A DNA stretch of 64,000 nt from Microbacterium sp. VKM Ac-2870. Lineage in GTDB: Bacteria; Actinomycetota; Actinomycetes; Actinomycetales; Microbacteriaceae. Under the pieces are notes generated by a model. The model had not been told where the DNA came from, made no database searches, and worked only from the letters and a program-made list of their open reading frames with translations. Numbering within the stretch: the first letter of the stretch is position 1; the number at the start of each line of letters is the position of its first letter. This document shows, piece after piece, positions 1 to 8,655 of the stretch. The position numbers were made by a program, and so were the translations under genes. The stretch is taken from contig NZ_JADKSH010000003.1 of NCBI RefSeq assembly GCF_015350795.1, forward strand, positions 62,001-126,000, given 5' to 3'.

Positions 1-515
1 AGGTCGTCTTCGATCTCGTCGATGTCGTTCTCGATGCCATCGACGAGCGGTTCGTACTCGTCGACGACACGGTCCAGCACCGCGTAGAGCACGGCCTCCG
101 ATCCGAGGGCGAGCAACTCGGGCTGCTGCTCGAGTCGGCGGCGCACCGCGCCCAGATCCGGTGACTCGGCGTGACGGATCGTGATGACGAAGTCGGGTCC
201 GACGAACAGGTGCAGCTCGCCGATGTCGAGCTCCTCGCGCTCGTCGTCGTAGCGCGCCGGACGCAGCACCACGAACAGCGTGTCTCCGTAGCGCTCCACC
301 TTCGAGCGCTGGTGACCGAGGGCAGCATCCTCGATCGCGAGCGGATGCAGTTCGAACTCGGCCGCCACCGAGGCCAGCTCTGCGTCGGTAGGTCGGTAGA
401 GCCCGATCCACGCGAATCCGGCGTGGGCTTCTTGCAGCGCGTACGCCTCGTCGAGCGACGCGGGCGTCGCCACGCGCACGCCCTCCTTGTACACGGCGTT
501 GTCGATCAGGGTCAT
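1..515 (-). CDS. corA: CorA-family magnesium/divalent-cation transporter (partial, N-terminal part)
   Basis: The N-terminal cytoplasmic part of a CorA-type Mg2+/Co2+ channel; the membrane domain with its GMN motif lies beyond the left edge. The protein begins MTLIDNAVYKEGVRVATP and contains the family segments GFAWIGLYRPTDAEL and HPLAIEDAALGHQRSKVERY, followed by a strand-rich stretch ending GELHLFVGPDFVITIRHAES. Two ATGs are close together (521 and 515). The GGAGGAG ribosome site sits about seven bases before the ATG at 515 and would overlap the other, so 515 is preferred. The last visible stretch is acidic (IENDIDEIED), typical of the long CorA helix. Family is clear; substrate is inferred from family. 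Confidence 0.88.
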   Translation of the reverse strand, partial: MTLIDNAVYKEGVRVATPASLDEAYALQEAHAGFAWIGLYRPTDAELASVAAEFELHPLAIEDAALGHQRSKVERYGDTLFVVLRPARYDDEREELDIGELHLFVGPDFVITIRHAESPDLGAVRRRLEQQPELLALGSEAVLYAVLDRVVDEYEPLVDGIENDIDEIEDD

Positions 516-792
516 GGTCATCTCCTCCGGGATGCGCGACGCGCGCGCGGTCATCGTTCGCGTCGAACGCCGAGCGCCGATGCCAACGGGAGTGCGCACC
601 CCGCGACGGGCGGGGTCGCACGCGAGTGCCGCGGAGGGGCCGAATCTCAGAGCGAGAGCATGTCGGCGACGCCCACCGCGGCGCGCCTACTATCGTCTGC
701 CATGGTGTCTCACCGCCTTCGTCCACGGCTCTGCGTGACCGGAACAAGGTCGGGAGCCTCGGCGAGTATAGCCCGCGCGGGTGACGTGTGCG
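516..792. other. Intergenic region upstream of corA
   Basis: Between the corA start and the end of the DUF3467 gene. An 18-codon minus-strand frame starting near 703 has no further support. No tRNA, terminator or repeat was recognised. Both flanking genes are on the minus strand, so the corA promoter should lie here. Confidence 0.5.
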
Positions 793-1092
793 TCACCCTT
801 CGGCGCGGCGGCCCGTCTCCTGCTCCCAGAACTCCAGCTGCTGGGTGAGAGCCTTCGCGAGCTCGAACACTTGCTGAGGCGGAATGCGAACCCGCTGCAC
901 CACGCGGCCCGGAACCACGGTGATCGGGGAACCGTCGGCATCCACACCCGCCTGCGGCGGACGCGCGAGCGAGACGAAGTCCATGACGAAGACGTCGGGG
1001 GTGTGCCAGACGTTCGCGAAGTCGGCGAAGCTGCCCGTGATGAGCTCCGGCGGCAGATCGATCTCGAACTGGCGGGGCATCTCGTCGCTCAT
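793..1092 (-). CDS. DUF3467 family protein
   Basis: A 99-residue soluble protein of the DUF3467 family, whose biochemical role is not established. Family hallmarks are visible: FANVWHTPDVFVMDF (the HTPxxFxxDF core) and RVVQRVRIPPQQVFELAKAL, where the family has a 'R-hydrophobic-x-PQ-x-hydrophobic-xx-L' segment. The length is normal. The ATG follows a good ribosome site (AAGGAG, six bases upstream). It is 35 bases downstream of the nuclease-helicase gene on the same strand, so the two could share a transcript. There is no signal peptide or membrane helix. Confidence 0.85.
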   Translation of the reverse strand: MSDEMPRQFEIDLPPELITGSFADFANVWHTPDVFVMDFVSLARPPQAGVDADGSPITVVPGRVVQRVRIPPQQVFELAKALTQQLEFWEQETGRRAEG

Positions 1093-1127
1093 GCCGTGCT
1101 CCTTTTCCCCGGGGGTGTGCGGCGAGT

Positions 1128-4100
1128 CTACGTGCGGTCGGCGTCGACCAGGCGGGCGAACGCGCTCAGGCGTGCGACGCCGTCGGGCGTGCGCGGGAGG
1201 TCGTCGAGCAACCCCGTGCTGTAGACGACGTAGGCCGTGTGCTCGGCGCGCGAGACCGCCACGTTCAGTCGGTTCTGCAGCAGCAGGAACTCGAGGCCGC
1301 GTGGGGCGTCACGACCACTGGATGCCGCGAGTGAGACGATGGCGACGGCGGCCTCCTGCCCCTGGAACTTGTCGACGGTGCCCACCGGCACCGCGGCGAG
1401 GCCGGCGGCGGCGAGCGCTTCTTCGACCATCACCTGCTGTGCGTTGTACGGAGTGACGACGATCAGATCGTCCGCGCCGAGCGGGCGCGGATCGGCTCCC
1501 TCACTCGCCGTCCAGGCCCGACCCACCAGGTCGCGCACGATCGCAACCACGGCCTCAGCCTCTTCGGGCGACTGCGTGGCATTGCCGAGGTGGGCGAGCG
1601 GCACCGGCACCACGCCCGGTCGGACGCCGTCGAGGCGGCGTGCCGAGGTCGATGCATGAGCGGCGAGGCGCCCGTCGTAGGACAGTTGCGAGACGGGTAC
1701 GGCGACTTCGGGGCGCATGCGACGGGTCTCGGCGAGGAAGAAACCGCGGTCGTCGGCGATGACGGCCGCACCGTCCATCACCCACCCCAGCGCCGACGTG
1801 TCCACCGGTTCGGGGTGCGTGCCTTGACTCACCTGCGGCAGTTGCTGCGGGTCGCCCAGCAGCAGCAACCGCTGCGCGGCGACCGATACGGCGATGGTGG
1901 AGGCGAGCGAGAACTGGCCGGCCTCGTCGACCACGAGCAGGTCGAGGCTGCCGCGGGGCACGCGTCCCGCGTGGCTGAGGTCCCATGCTGTTCCCCCGAT
2001 GACGAAACCGTCGGGGTGGTCGGCGGCGAACGCCGCATAGCCGTCTTTGGCGATCGGCGTGAACGACTCGCTTCCCGTCGGGGCGCCTTTGGTCGCCTTT
2101 GCGACACGCTCCGCCGACACCCCCGCCTCAGAGATGCGCTCGAGCATGTTCTCGACGACCGCGTGCGACTGCGCGACGACACCCACTCGATAGCCGTGCT
2201 CGCGCACCAGCCGCGCCACGACATGCGAACCGACGTAGGTCTTGCCGGTTCCGGGGGGCCCCTGCACGGCGAGATAGCTGCGGTCGAGGTCGTGCACGGT
2301 GCGCGCGATGTCGTCGACGTCGTCACGGGGTGCGGCGTGGCCGCGTGTGAGCGATCCCGATCGTGTGCGTGGAGGTCGGCGAAGGAGAAGGTCGGTCGCG
2401 GGATCGCGGGGGAAGTCCGCGGCGCGGACGGGTGACGCGGTGATGACGGCATCGGCCCACTGGTCGATCGCCGCCTGCTGGGAGCCGGCTTGCGGTGGCG
2501 CGGGCGGCGTGAGCGCGAGGGGAAGCTCCTGCCACGTGAAGCCCTGGATCGAGTTCTCCTCCACGACCACGCCGTCGTCGAGGACGTCGACGATCCGCAC
2601 CGATCGGGCTGCGTGGATCCAGCGGGGGCTCGTGTCGATGGGGAAGGGCGCCGGCAGCTCATAGAGCACGAAGGCTCCCCCGCCCGCTGACAGCTTCGTG
2701 CCCGGAGCGAGGTCGCCCCGCAGCTCGAGGACGCGACGCTGCACGCGACCGCCTTCGGGGATGTGCCAGTCGCTGAGCACACGGCAGCGGTCGTGGTCGA
2801 ACACGACCACATCACGGGTGTCTTCCCAGATCGAGACAGGCTCGCGCAGGCGCAGGAAATGGGTCGCCCAGAACGTCTTGGCCTCACGGGGGTAGTAGTC
2901 GATCGCGGCCGCGCCCAACTTGAGGGCGGTGACGGCAGCCTCATCGGGGTCTGCTCCGGAGGCCGCGGCATCCGCCCCCCGCGAGAGCGCCTCGGCGCGC
3001 GGCGACGGCTCGTAGGGTCGTTCAGTGGCGTCGATGTCGGCAGACGGGACGAGCTTGGCCTCGCGGGCGCGCTCGACGAGCCAGTTGCGCAAGCGCCGCG
3101 TCGAGACGCAGTCGTAGCGGTTGTAGTCGGCCAGGTCTGCGAGGATGGCCGCCCCGGCGGCATCTTCTCCCGCGTCGATCAGCTCCCGCGCTTCGACGTA
3201 TCTCACGATCGAGTCATCGCCGCGCTGGACGTCGCTCGTGCGCACCTCGGCGCCCATGTAGAGGGGTTCGAGCTTCTTGATGGAGTACGAGCGGGATCCG
3301 ACCCGCAAAGAGCGACGGACGATGGGATAGAGGTCGACGAACACACCTTCCCTGAGGAGGGTGTCGACTTCGGCCTCGCGCACGCCGTAGCGGGCCGCCA
3401 TCGCCAGCAGATGCGTGGGCTCGTAGGGGGCGTAGTGGTAGATGTGCAGACCGGGGTGGGTGCGGCGGCGCAGGGCGACGAGATCGAGGAAAGCTTCGAG
3501 CGCACGTCGCTCCTCGTCGAACGAGTGCGCCCAGAGCGCCGAGTACTGCTCGTCGTCGTCGACCCACCCGAAGAGGTAGTCGATCCCCCACGATGCGCCG
3601 ACCGCGCCGTCGGCGGACTCCGTGTACAGCGGGTCGCCCTCGAAGTCGAAGAACAGGTCGCCCCGGTCGGGACGCGGCAGAGCGCCGATCGCCTTGGGGA
3701 AGACGACCTCGTAGGTCGGCACGGGAGGCTCGTTCGCGGTCACCGCCTGACGCACCCCGCCCGCCGGACTGTCGAGCTGGAGCCGGGCCTGGGTGCGCAA
3801 TCCCGCGAAGGTATCCGCCGACATGCGCTCGGGCGCTGCGTCTGCGGCCGCGAGTTGATCGATCGTGCTGATGCCGTCGGCGCGCAGCCGGTCGCGCTGC
3901 ACCGGGCGCATGCCGGCGACGAGCAGGAGGTCGCGGTGGGTGACGACCTCGGCATCGCACGTCGCGCATCGACCGCACGCCACCACCCGCAAGGCGCCCC
4001 GATCGTCACCCCAGGAGATGGGCGCGCCACGGTCACCGGCGGCGATATCGCGGTCGGCGATGAGCGCGCGGAGCCGCTCTCTGCGCAGGCGGAACACGGG

Positions 4101-4688
4101 CATGAGGTCACGCACGGCGTGGGTGGAGGTGGAACCGTCACCGAGGAGCAACTCGACACGCTCGCTCCGGGGGACGCCGAGCCGGTCGAGCTGGTCGACG
4201 TATGCCGCGAGCTGCATAAGCGCGGTCACACGGGCGTGGCGGGCGAGCTTGGTGTCTTGGACCACCCATCGGGACGGAGGGTTCGCTTCGGGGTCTTCGC
4301 GAACGAGGAAGTCGGCGAAGCCCACGAACTCGTCGGTGGCGAACACCGCCTGGTAGATGACCGCGACGTCGGGATCGGCGAGCGCCGCATCGGTGGCCGC
4401 GACAGCCGCGGCGAGCGCCTCCGCATCCGAGGAGCGGGTCTCGGGCAGTTCGACCACGCGGCCGGGATACTGCGCGCGGTAGGCCTCGAGCTGACGCAGC
4501 TCGTGCTGCGTCCCCAGTCGGCCGGCGCGCGCGAGGGTGAGGTCTTCGGGTTCGACGACCGCGGCGACGCGCCCGAGCTTCGCATCGAGGGCGCGCAGCC
4601 AGGCGAACTCGCACTCGGCCGCAGCCTTCAGATCGCTGGCGCTCCAGACGATGCGCGCTGCCCGGCCGGTGTCTTCGATGTATCGCAT
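1128..4688 (-). CDS. RecB-like nuclease fused to SF1 (AAA_11/AAA_12-type) helicase, TM0106 class
   Basis: A 1186-residue probable DNA-processing enzyme. The N-terminal third is a TM0106-type RecB-like nuclease with ADFLV and QDTKLA (near residue 145) as the metal-binding D...DxK elements, plus cysteines at 26 and in CGRCATC near 238-244 that could hold an iron-sulfur cluster. Next comes an RNase H-like segment (FFDFEGDP near 347, YNRYDC near 523). The C-terminal third is a helicase: Walker A GPPGTGKT near 810, Walker B DEAGQFS, and motif VI RLNVAVSRA near the end. The ATG has GGAAGG upstream. Probably a repair or recombination enzyme; a defence role cannot be excluded. Divergent from nadE. 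Confidence 0.85.
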   Translation of the reverse strand: MRYIEDTGRAARIVWSASDLKAAAECEFAWLRALDAKLGRVAAVVEPEDLTLARAGRLGTQHELRQLEAYRAQYPGRVVELPETRSSDAEALAAAVAATDAALADPDVAVIYQAVFATDEFVGFADFLVREDPEANPPSRWVVQDTKLARHARVTALMQLAAYVDQLDRLGVPRSERVELLLGDGSTSTHAVRDLMPVFRLRRERLRALIADRDIAAGDRGAPISWGDDRGALRVVACGRCATCDAEVVTHRDLLLVAGMRPVQRDRLRADGISTIDQLAAADAAPERMSADTFAGLRTQARLQLDSPAGGVRQAVTANEPPVPTYEVVFPKAIGALPRPDRGDLFFDFEGDPLYTESADGAVGASWGIDYLFGWVDDDEQYSALWAHSFDEERRALEAFLDLVALRRRTHPGLHIYHYAPYEPTHLLAMAARYGVREAEVDTLLREGVFVDLYPIVRRSLRVGSRSYSIKKLEPLYMGAEVRTSDVQRGDDSIVRYVEARELIDAGEDAAGAAILADLADYNRYDCVSTRRLRNWLVERAREAKLVPSADIDATERPYEPSPRAEALSRGADAAASGADPDEAAVTALKLGAAAIDYYPREAKTFWATHFLRLREPVSIWEDTRDVVVFDHDRCRVLSDWHIPEGGRVQRRVLELRGDLAPGTKLSAGGGAFVLYELPAPFPIDTSPRWIHAARSVRIVDVLDDGVVVEENSIQGFTWQELPLALTPPAPPQAGSQQAAIDQWADAVITASPVRAADFPRDPATDLLLRRPPRTRSGSLTRGHAAPRDDVDDIARTVHDLDRSYLAVQGPPGTGKTYVGSHVVARLVREHGYRVGVVAQSHAVVENMLERISEAGVSAERVAKATKGAPTGSESFTPIAKDGYAAFAADHPDGFVIGGTAWDLSHAGRVPRGSLDLLVVDEAGQFSLASTIAVSVAAQRLLLLGDPQQLPQVSQGTHPEPVDTSALGWVMDGAAVIADDRGFFLAETRRMRPEVAVPVSQLSYDGRLAAHASTSARRLDGVRPGVVPVPLAHLGNATQSPEEAEAVVAIVRDLVGRAWTASEGADPRPLGADDLIVVTPYNAQQVMVEEALAAAGLAAVPVGTVDKFQGQEAAVAIVSLAASSGRDAPRGLEFLLLQNRLNVAVSRAEHTAYVVYSTGLLDDLPRTPDGVARLSAFARLVDADRT

Positions 4689-4782
4689 GTCGCCCTTCCA
4701 CCCCCGACGTTAGCCGCAGGCCCCGACACCGCCGACCCAGAACGGCCGCGCGCCGGTGCGACGCACCTGACAGACTGGGAAC

Positions 4783-6843
4783 GTGACCGAGAACCTGCCG
4801 TTCGAGAGCATCTACCGGCACGGCTTCGCGCGTGTCGCCGCGTGCACGATCCCCGTCGTCATCGCCGACCCGGCACGAAACGCCGAGGCCGTGATCGACG
4901 CCGCCCGGGCGCTGAGCGATGACGCCGTAGCGGTCGCGGTCTTTCCGGAACTATGCCTGACCGGATACGCGATCGACGACCTCGTGATGCAGGACGCCGT
5001 GCTCGATGCGGTACACGCGGCCGTCGCCGCCCTCGCCGAGGCATCGGTCGCGCTGCGGCCGCTGATCGCGGTCGGTGCTCCGCTGCGGTTGGGCGACCGT
5101 CTCTACAACTGCGCCGTCGTGATCCACCGGGGCCGGATCCTGGGCATCACCCCGAAGAGCTATCTGCCGACCTACCGCGAGTTCTACGAGGCGCGCTGGT
5201 ACGCCGCGGGAACGGACGCACCGGCATCCGTGCACCTCGCCGGGCAGGAGGTGCCGGTCGGCACCGACCTGCTGTTCGCGGCGACCGACGTGCCCGGGCT
5301 CGTCGTACACGCCGAGGTGTGCGAAGACATGTGGGTGCCGATCCCGCCGTCGTCCAACGCTGCTCTGGCCGGTGCGACAGTGCTGCTCAACCTCTCCGGA
5401 AGCCCCATCACCGTCGCGCGCGCCGACGATCGGCATCTCCTCGCCAAATCACAGTCGTTCCGTTGCCTCGCCGCGTACGTGTACGCCGCGGCGGGCGCCG
5501 GCGAATCGACCAACGATGTGTCGTGGGACGGCCAGACGATGATCTACGAATCCGGCACCATGCTGGCCGAGACGGAGCGCTTCCCCGACGGTCCGCGGAG
5601 CGCGATCGCCGACGTGGACCTCGACCGCATCCGGCAGGATCGCCTTCGCCAGGGCACGTTCGACGACAATCGGCGTGTTCGGGGAGGGACGAGTCGCACC
5701 GTGTCGTTCACGGTTGATCCGCCGGCATCCGATGTGGGGCTGCACCGCACCCTCGATCGCTTCCCGTTCGTTCCGGACGATCCCGCACGACTCGACCAGG
5801 ACTGCTACGAAGCGTTCAGCATCCAGGTGTCGGCATTGGAACAGCGAATGCGCGCCATCGGGTCGCCGAAACCGGTGATCGGCGTCTCCGGCGGGCTCGA
5901 TTCGACCCACGCGCTTCTGGTCGTCGCCCAGGCGATGGATCGCATGGGCCGCCCCCGCAGCGACATCCTCGCGTACACGATGCCCGGGTTCGCCACGAGC
6001 GACCATACGAAATCGAACGCCATCGCTCTGGCCGAGGCAATCGGTGCGTCGATCGAGACGATCGACATCCGCCCGATGGCGAACGAACTCCTGAAGGGCA
6101 TCGGGCATGCGTATGCCGACGGCGAGCCGGTGTACGACGTGACCTTCGAGAATGTGCAGGCCGGCGCGCGCACCGACTTCCTGTTCCGTCTGGCGAACCA
6201 GCGCGGCGGGTTCGTCGTGGGTACCTCCGACCTGTCTGAACTCGCGCTGGGCTGGGCCACGTACGGCGTGGGCGACCAGATGAGCCACTACGCGGTGAAC
6301 GCGGGCGTACCCAAGACACTGATCCAGCACCTGATCCGCTGGGTCATCGCCCACTCCGACGGCGCCGGCACCGCCCTCACCGACGCTGCGAAAGCGGTGC
6401 TGCAGTCGGTGCTCGACACCGAGATCAGTCCCGAGCTCGTGCCCGCGGGGCAGGACGGCAAAGTGCAGTCCACCCAGGACGCCATCGGCCCCTATGCCTT
6501 GCACGACTTCACCCTGTTCCACGTGTTGCGCTACGGGCTGCGGCCGTCGAAGATCGCCTTCCTGGCGGAGCGCGTGTGGCGCGATGCGGATGCCGGCGCG
6601 TGGCCGCCCGGTTTCCCCGTAACCGACCGCTACGCCTACGATCGCGACACGATCGTGCGCTGGCTGCGGGTGTTCCTGAACCGCTACTTCGGGTTCGCGC
6701 AGTTCAAGCGCACCGCGATACCGAACGGGCCCAAGGTACTGCCGGCCGGTTCGCTGTCGCCTCGCGGCGACTGGCGCGCACCCAGCGACGGCAACCCCGC
6801 CGTCTGGCTGGCGGAGTTGGATCGGGCACTGCCGCCGCGTTGA
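4783..6843 (+). CDS. nadE: Glutamine-dependent NAD+ synthetase
   Basis: Makes NAD+ from nicotinic-acid adenine dinucleotide, ATP and glutamine in the cytoplasm. The N-terminal glutaminase (nitrilase fold) has Glu56 in FPELCLTGY, Lys125 in TPKSYLP and Cys180 in EVCEDMW. The C-terminal synthetase has the PP-loop SGGLDS at 369-374. Its 686 residues match the two-domain form. The start is GTG without a ribosome site; CAGACT lies exactly six bases before it, matching the leaderless pattern in this window. Its 95-base gap to the divergent nuclease-helicase gene holds both promoters. No missing catalytic residue was noted. Confidence 0.95.
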   Translation: MTENLPFESIYRHGFARVAACTIPVVIADPARNAEAVIDAARALSDDAVAVAVFPELCLTGYAIDDLVMQDAVLDAVHAAVAALAEASVALRPLIAVGAPLRLGDRLYNCAVVIHRGRILGITPKSYLPTYREFYEARWYAAGTDAPASVHLAGQEVPVGTDLLFAATDVPGLVVHAEVCEDMWVPIPPSSNAALAGATVLLNLSGSPITVARADDRHLLAKSQSFRCLAAYVYAAAGAGESTNDVSWDGQTMIYESGTMLAETERFPDGPRSAIADVDLDRIRQDRLRQGTFDDNRRVRGGTSRTVSFTVDPPASDVGLHRTLDRFPFVPDDPARLDQDCYEAFSIQVSALEQRMRAIGSPKPVIGVSGGLDSTHALLVVAQAMDRMGRPRSDILAYTMPGFATSDHTKSNAIALAEAIGASIETIDIRPMANELLKGIGHAYADGEPVYDVTFENVQAGARTDFLFRLANQRGGFVVGTSDLSELALGWATYGVGDQMSHYAVNAGVPKTLIQHLIRWVIAHSDGAGTALTDAAKAVLQSVLDTEISPELVPAGQDGKVQSTQDAIGPYALHDFTLFHVLRYGLRPSKIAFLAERVWRDADAGAWPPGFPVTDRYAYDRDTIVRWLRVFLNRYFGFAQFKRTAIPNGPKVLPAGSLSPRGDWRAPSDGNPAVWLAELDRALPPR

Positions 6844-6863
6844 GCGGCATCCGTCCGCTGCGC

Positions 6864-7451
6864 TCAGGCCGCAGGCAGGGTACCCACGGCGATGGTGATC
6901 ACCCAACTGTCGCGGGAGGCGTCGACGAGCGTGTACTTCATGTTGCGGTCGGGGATCCAGCCCTTGAGTCGCCCGGTGTCCAGTCTCACCCGGTCGGGGG
7001 CGACGCGGACGCCGCGGCCGTCTGCTTCGAGCACGGCCTGCACCCGCACCCAGTGCTGCAGCAGGTCGGGGATGTTGTTCGGGTCGAACAGATGCGAGTG
7101 CTTCTGCATGAGCCGGATATCGGCCGGATCCGGCGTCATGTCACGGATGTCGATGCCGAGCGGCAGGCCGGGATCGCAGATGGCCGCCACCGTGGCCGCA
7201 CGGTAGCTCGCCGTGACGATCGCGATGGGTAGCTCCTCGCCGCCCCGAGACGCGATCAGACGCGTGTGATACCCGAAGCCACGGGGAGCCTCACGCTCGA
7301 TACGGATGTCGCTCGGATCGCAGCCCAAGCGCGAGGCGATGAGCTCCTTCGCGAGGATGCGTCGACGGTCGTGCACGGTGGTGCCCGGGTCCCAGCCGAG
7401 ACGGGCAGCGACCGAGGAGGGCGTGTCGAGGAGTACCGAGGTGAGAGTCAT
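6864..7451 (-). CDS. Divergent 4'-phosphopantetheinyl-transferase-like protein
   Basis: A 195-residue protein resembling Sfp-type phosphopantetheinyl transferases, which load carrier proteins with the CoA arm. It has LGIDIRD, where the family has GxDxE, and a C-terminal HWVRVQAVLEADGRG that aligns with the family W-x-x-KEAxxKxxGxG. The usual Lys-Glu is Val-Gln here and the following Lys is Glu, so catalysis is doubtful. The frame is open up to 7787, but the ATG at 7451 has a strong GGAAGG site seven bases upstream and the conserved sequence begins there. No carrier-protein or synthase gene lies nearby. It is convergent with nadE (20-base gap). Confidence 0.5.
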   Translation of the reverse strand: MTLTSVLLDTPSSVAARLGWDPGTTVHDRRRILAKELIASRLGCDPSDIRIEREAPRGFGYHTRLIASRGGEELPIAIVTASYRAATVAAICDPGLPLGIDIRDMTPDPADIRLMQKHSHLFDPNNIPDLLQHWVRVQAVLEADGRGVRVAPDRVRLDTGRLKGWIPDRNMKYTLVDASRDSWVITIAVGTLPAA

Positions 7452-7668
7452 GTCGTCCTTCCGATCCCGCGAACCCGTCGACGCGGTGCCGCGCACGGCG
7501 GGATGAGGTGTCGTCCCATCTTTGCTCACCCGCCCGCATTCAGCGCTGCAGATGCGGCGTGAGAAAGGCCCCGCACGACGGGCCACTCGATAGTGTGGGA
7601 GCAACCCGCGCATCGCCCACCCCGACGGTGATGTTGCGCTGTGACGCACGAGACGAAGGAACCCGTTC

Positions 7669-8652
7669 ATGTCGACACCTCCGCCCAGCGAACCGCACGC
7701 GAGCGACGGCGACACCCCCGACGCCCCGGACGTGCAGCCCACCGACGTACAGCCCACCGAGGTACAGCCCACCGAGGTACAGCCCACCGAGGCCTACCCC
7801 ACGGCGACCGGCGGATACGGAGACGCATACGTCGCGCCGACCGCCCCGCCGCTGCCCCCGATGCCGCCGAGCCTTGCGCCGCAGGCACCCTACGGACAGC
7901 AGCCGTACGGTGCGCCAACGCCGCCGCCGCACGGCCAGGCGCCCTACGGCCAGCCGGGCTATGGCCCGCAGCCGACGGCGCCCGACACGCGCTCCAAGGC
8001 GATCGCCTGGACGGCGCTGTCCCTCGCCGCCGTCGGCACTGTCCTCAGCCTCATCGGCCTCGTCCCCGTGCCGTGGGTCGGTCTGGTCGCGGTGATCATC
8101 GGCGGCTTGCTGCTGCTGGCGGGCTTCATCTTCTCGATCGTCGGCCTTGCCGGGAAGCGCTACGGCGGCAAGCCGCTGAGCGTCACGGCGCTGGTCCTGT
8201 CGATCGTTGGAGCAACCATCGGCTCGTTCGCTCTGATCTGGTCGCTGGTGACCCTGGGGCTGTCGGCCGCGGGGGCATCGATCGATGACATGGTTGCCAC
8301 ACCGTCGCCGGTGCCGTCCGCCGAAATCTCCCAGGGCGGCACGCCGTCTCCCGAGGCTGACGACGCGACCCTGTCGGTGGCCCAACAGGCATTCATCGCC
8401 GATGTGCGCCCGAAGGTCAACGACATCTTCGCGGAGGTGGACCCGACGGCGACCCCCGATGTCATCGAGCAGGTCCTGCCCGACTCTACGCTGATCACGA
8501 TCGGTCAGACCCTGCTGGTGACCGGCGACTCCGGGGTCGAAGACCTCGTGCAGCAGACGATCACCAGCATCGGTGGCGACGAGAGTTCAGCCGACCTGCT
8601 GCGCACCCTGTACCGCGAAATCCTCGCGTCGGCGAAGACCTCCCTGCAGTAA
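7669..8652 (+). CDS. Proline-rich DUF4190-like membrane protein
   Basis: A 327-residue membrane protein of unknown function. Residues 1-105 are low-complexity and rich in Pro, Gln and Tyr, with a VQPTE tandem repeat and PYGQQPYG-type motifs. Two or three hydrophobic helices follow (about 115-190) in a DUF4190-like layout. The C-terminal 110 residues are soluble, probably outside, and end SLQ. The ATG has GAAGGA upstream. It stands alone between two genes on the other strand. Similar proline-rich N-termini are common on actinobacterial envelope proteins; a scaffolding role is only inference. Confidence 0.7.
   Translation: MSTPPPSEPHASDGDTPDAPDVQPTDVQPTEVQPTEVQPTEAYPTATGGYGDAYVAPTAPPLPPMPPSLAPQAPYGQQPYGAPTPPPHGQAPYGQPGYGPQPTAPDTRSKAIAWTALSLAAVGTVLSLIGLVPVPWVGLVAVIIGGLLLLAGFIFSIVGLAGKRYGGKPLSVTALVLSIVGATIGSFALIWSLVTLGLSAAGASIDDMVATPSPVPSAEISQGGTPSPEADDATLSVAQQAFIADVRPKVNDIFAEVDPTATPDVIEQVLPDSTLITIGQTLLVTGDSGVEDLVQQTITSIGGDESSADLLRTLYREILASAKTSLQ
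7729..7788 (+). repeat. Four tandem 15-base repeats inside the proline-rich gene
   Basis: Four consecutive 15-base units of the form GAsGTrCAGCCCACC encode VQPTD/VQPTE pentapeptides. The last two units are identical, and the next 15 bases are a decayed copy. Such a repeat can change number by slippage without breaking the frame. Confidence 0.9.
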
Positions 8653-8655
8653 CGC

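Noticed and set aside
650..703. 18-codon minus-strand frame between corA and the DUF3467 gene
   Set aside because: No ribosome site, no composition signal and no downstream element that would make it a leader peptide.
1128..4688. Cas4-helicase or other dedicated anti-phage module
   Set aside because: The gene sits among housekeeping genes with normal composition and no defence partner; a repair role is the simpler reading.
2763..4922. Very long open frame antisense to the nuclease-helicase gene
   Set aside because: It mirrors the codons of the real gene in high-GC DNA, has low-complexity Arg/Gly/Val composition, no family motif and no start signal. The same applies to the frame of about 900 codons antisense to sbcC (9325-12030) and the one antisense to the GH43 gene (30323-33913).
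6864..7451. Start of a natural-product biosynthesis cluster
   Set aside because: Only a divergent PPTase-like protein is present; no ketosynthase, NRPS or carrier-protein gene lies within the window.
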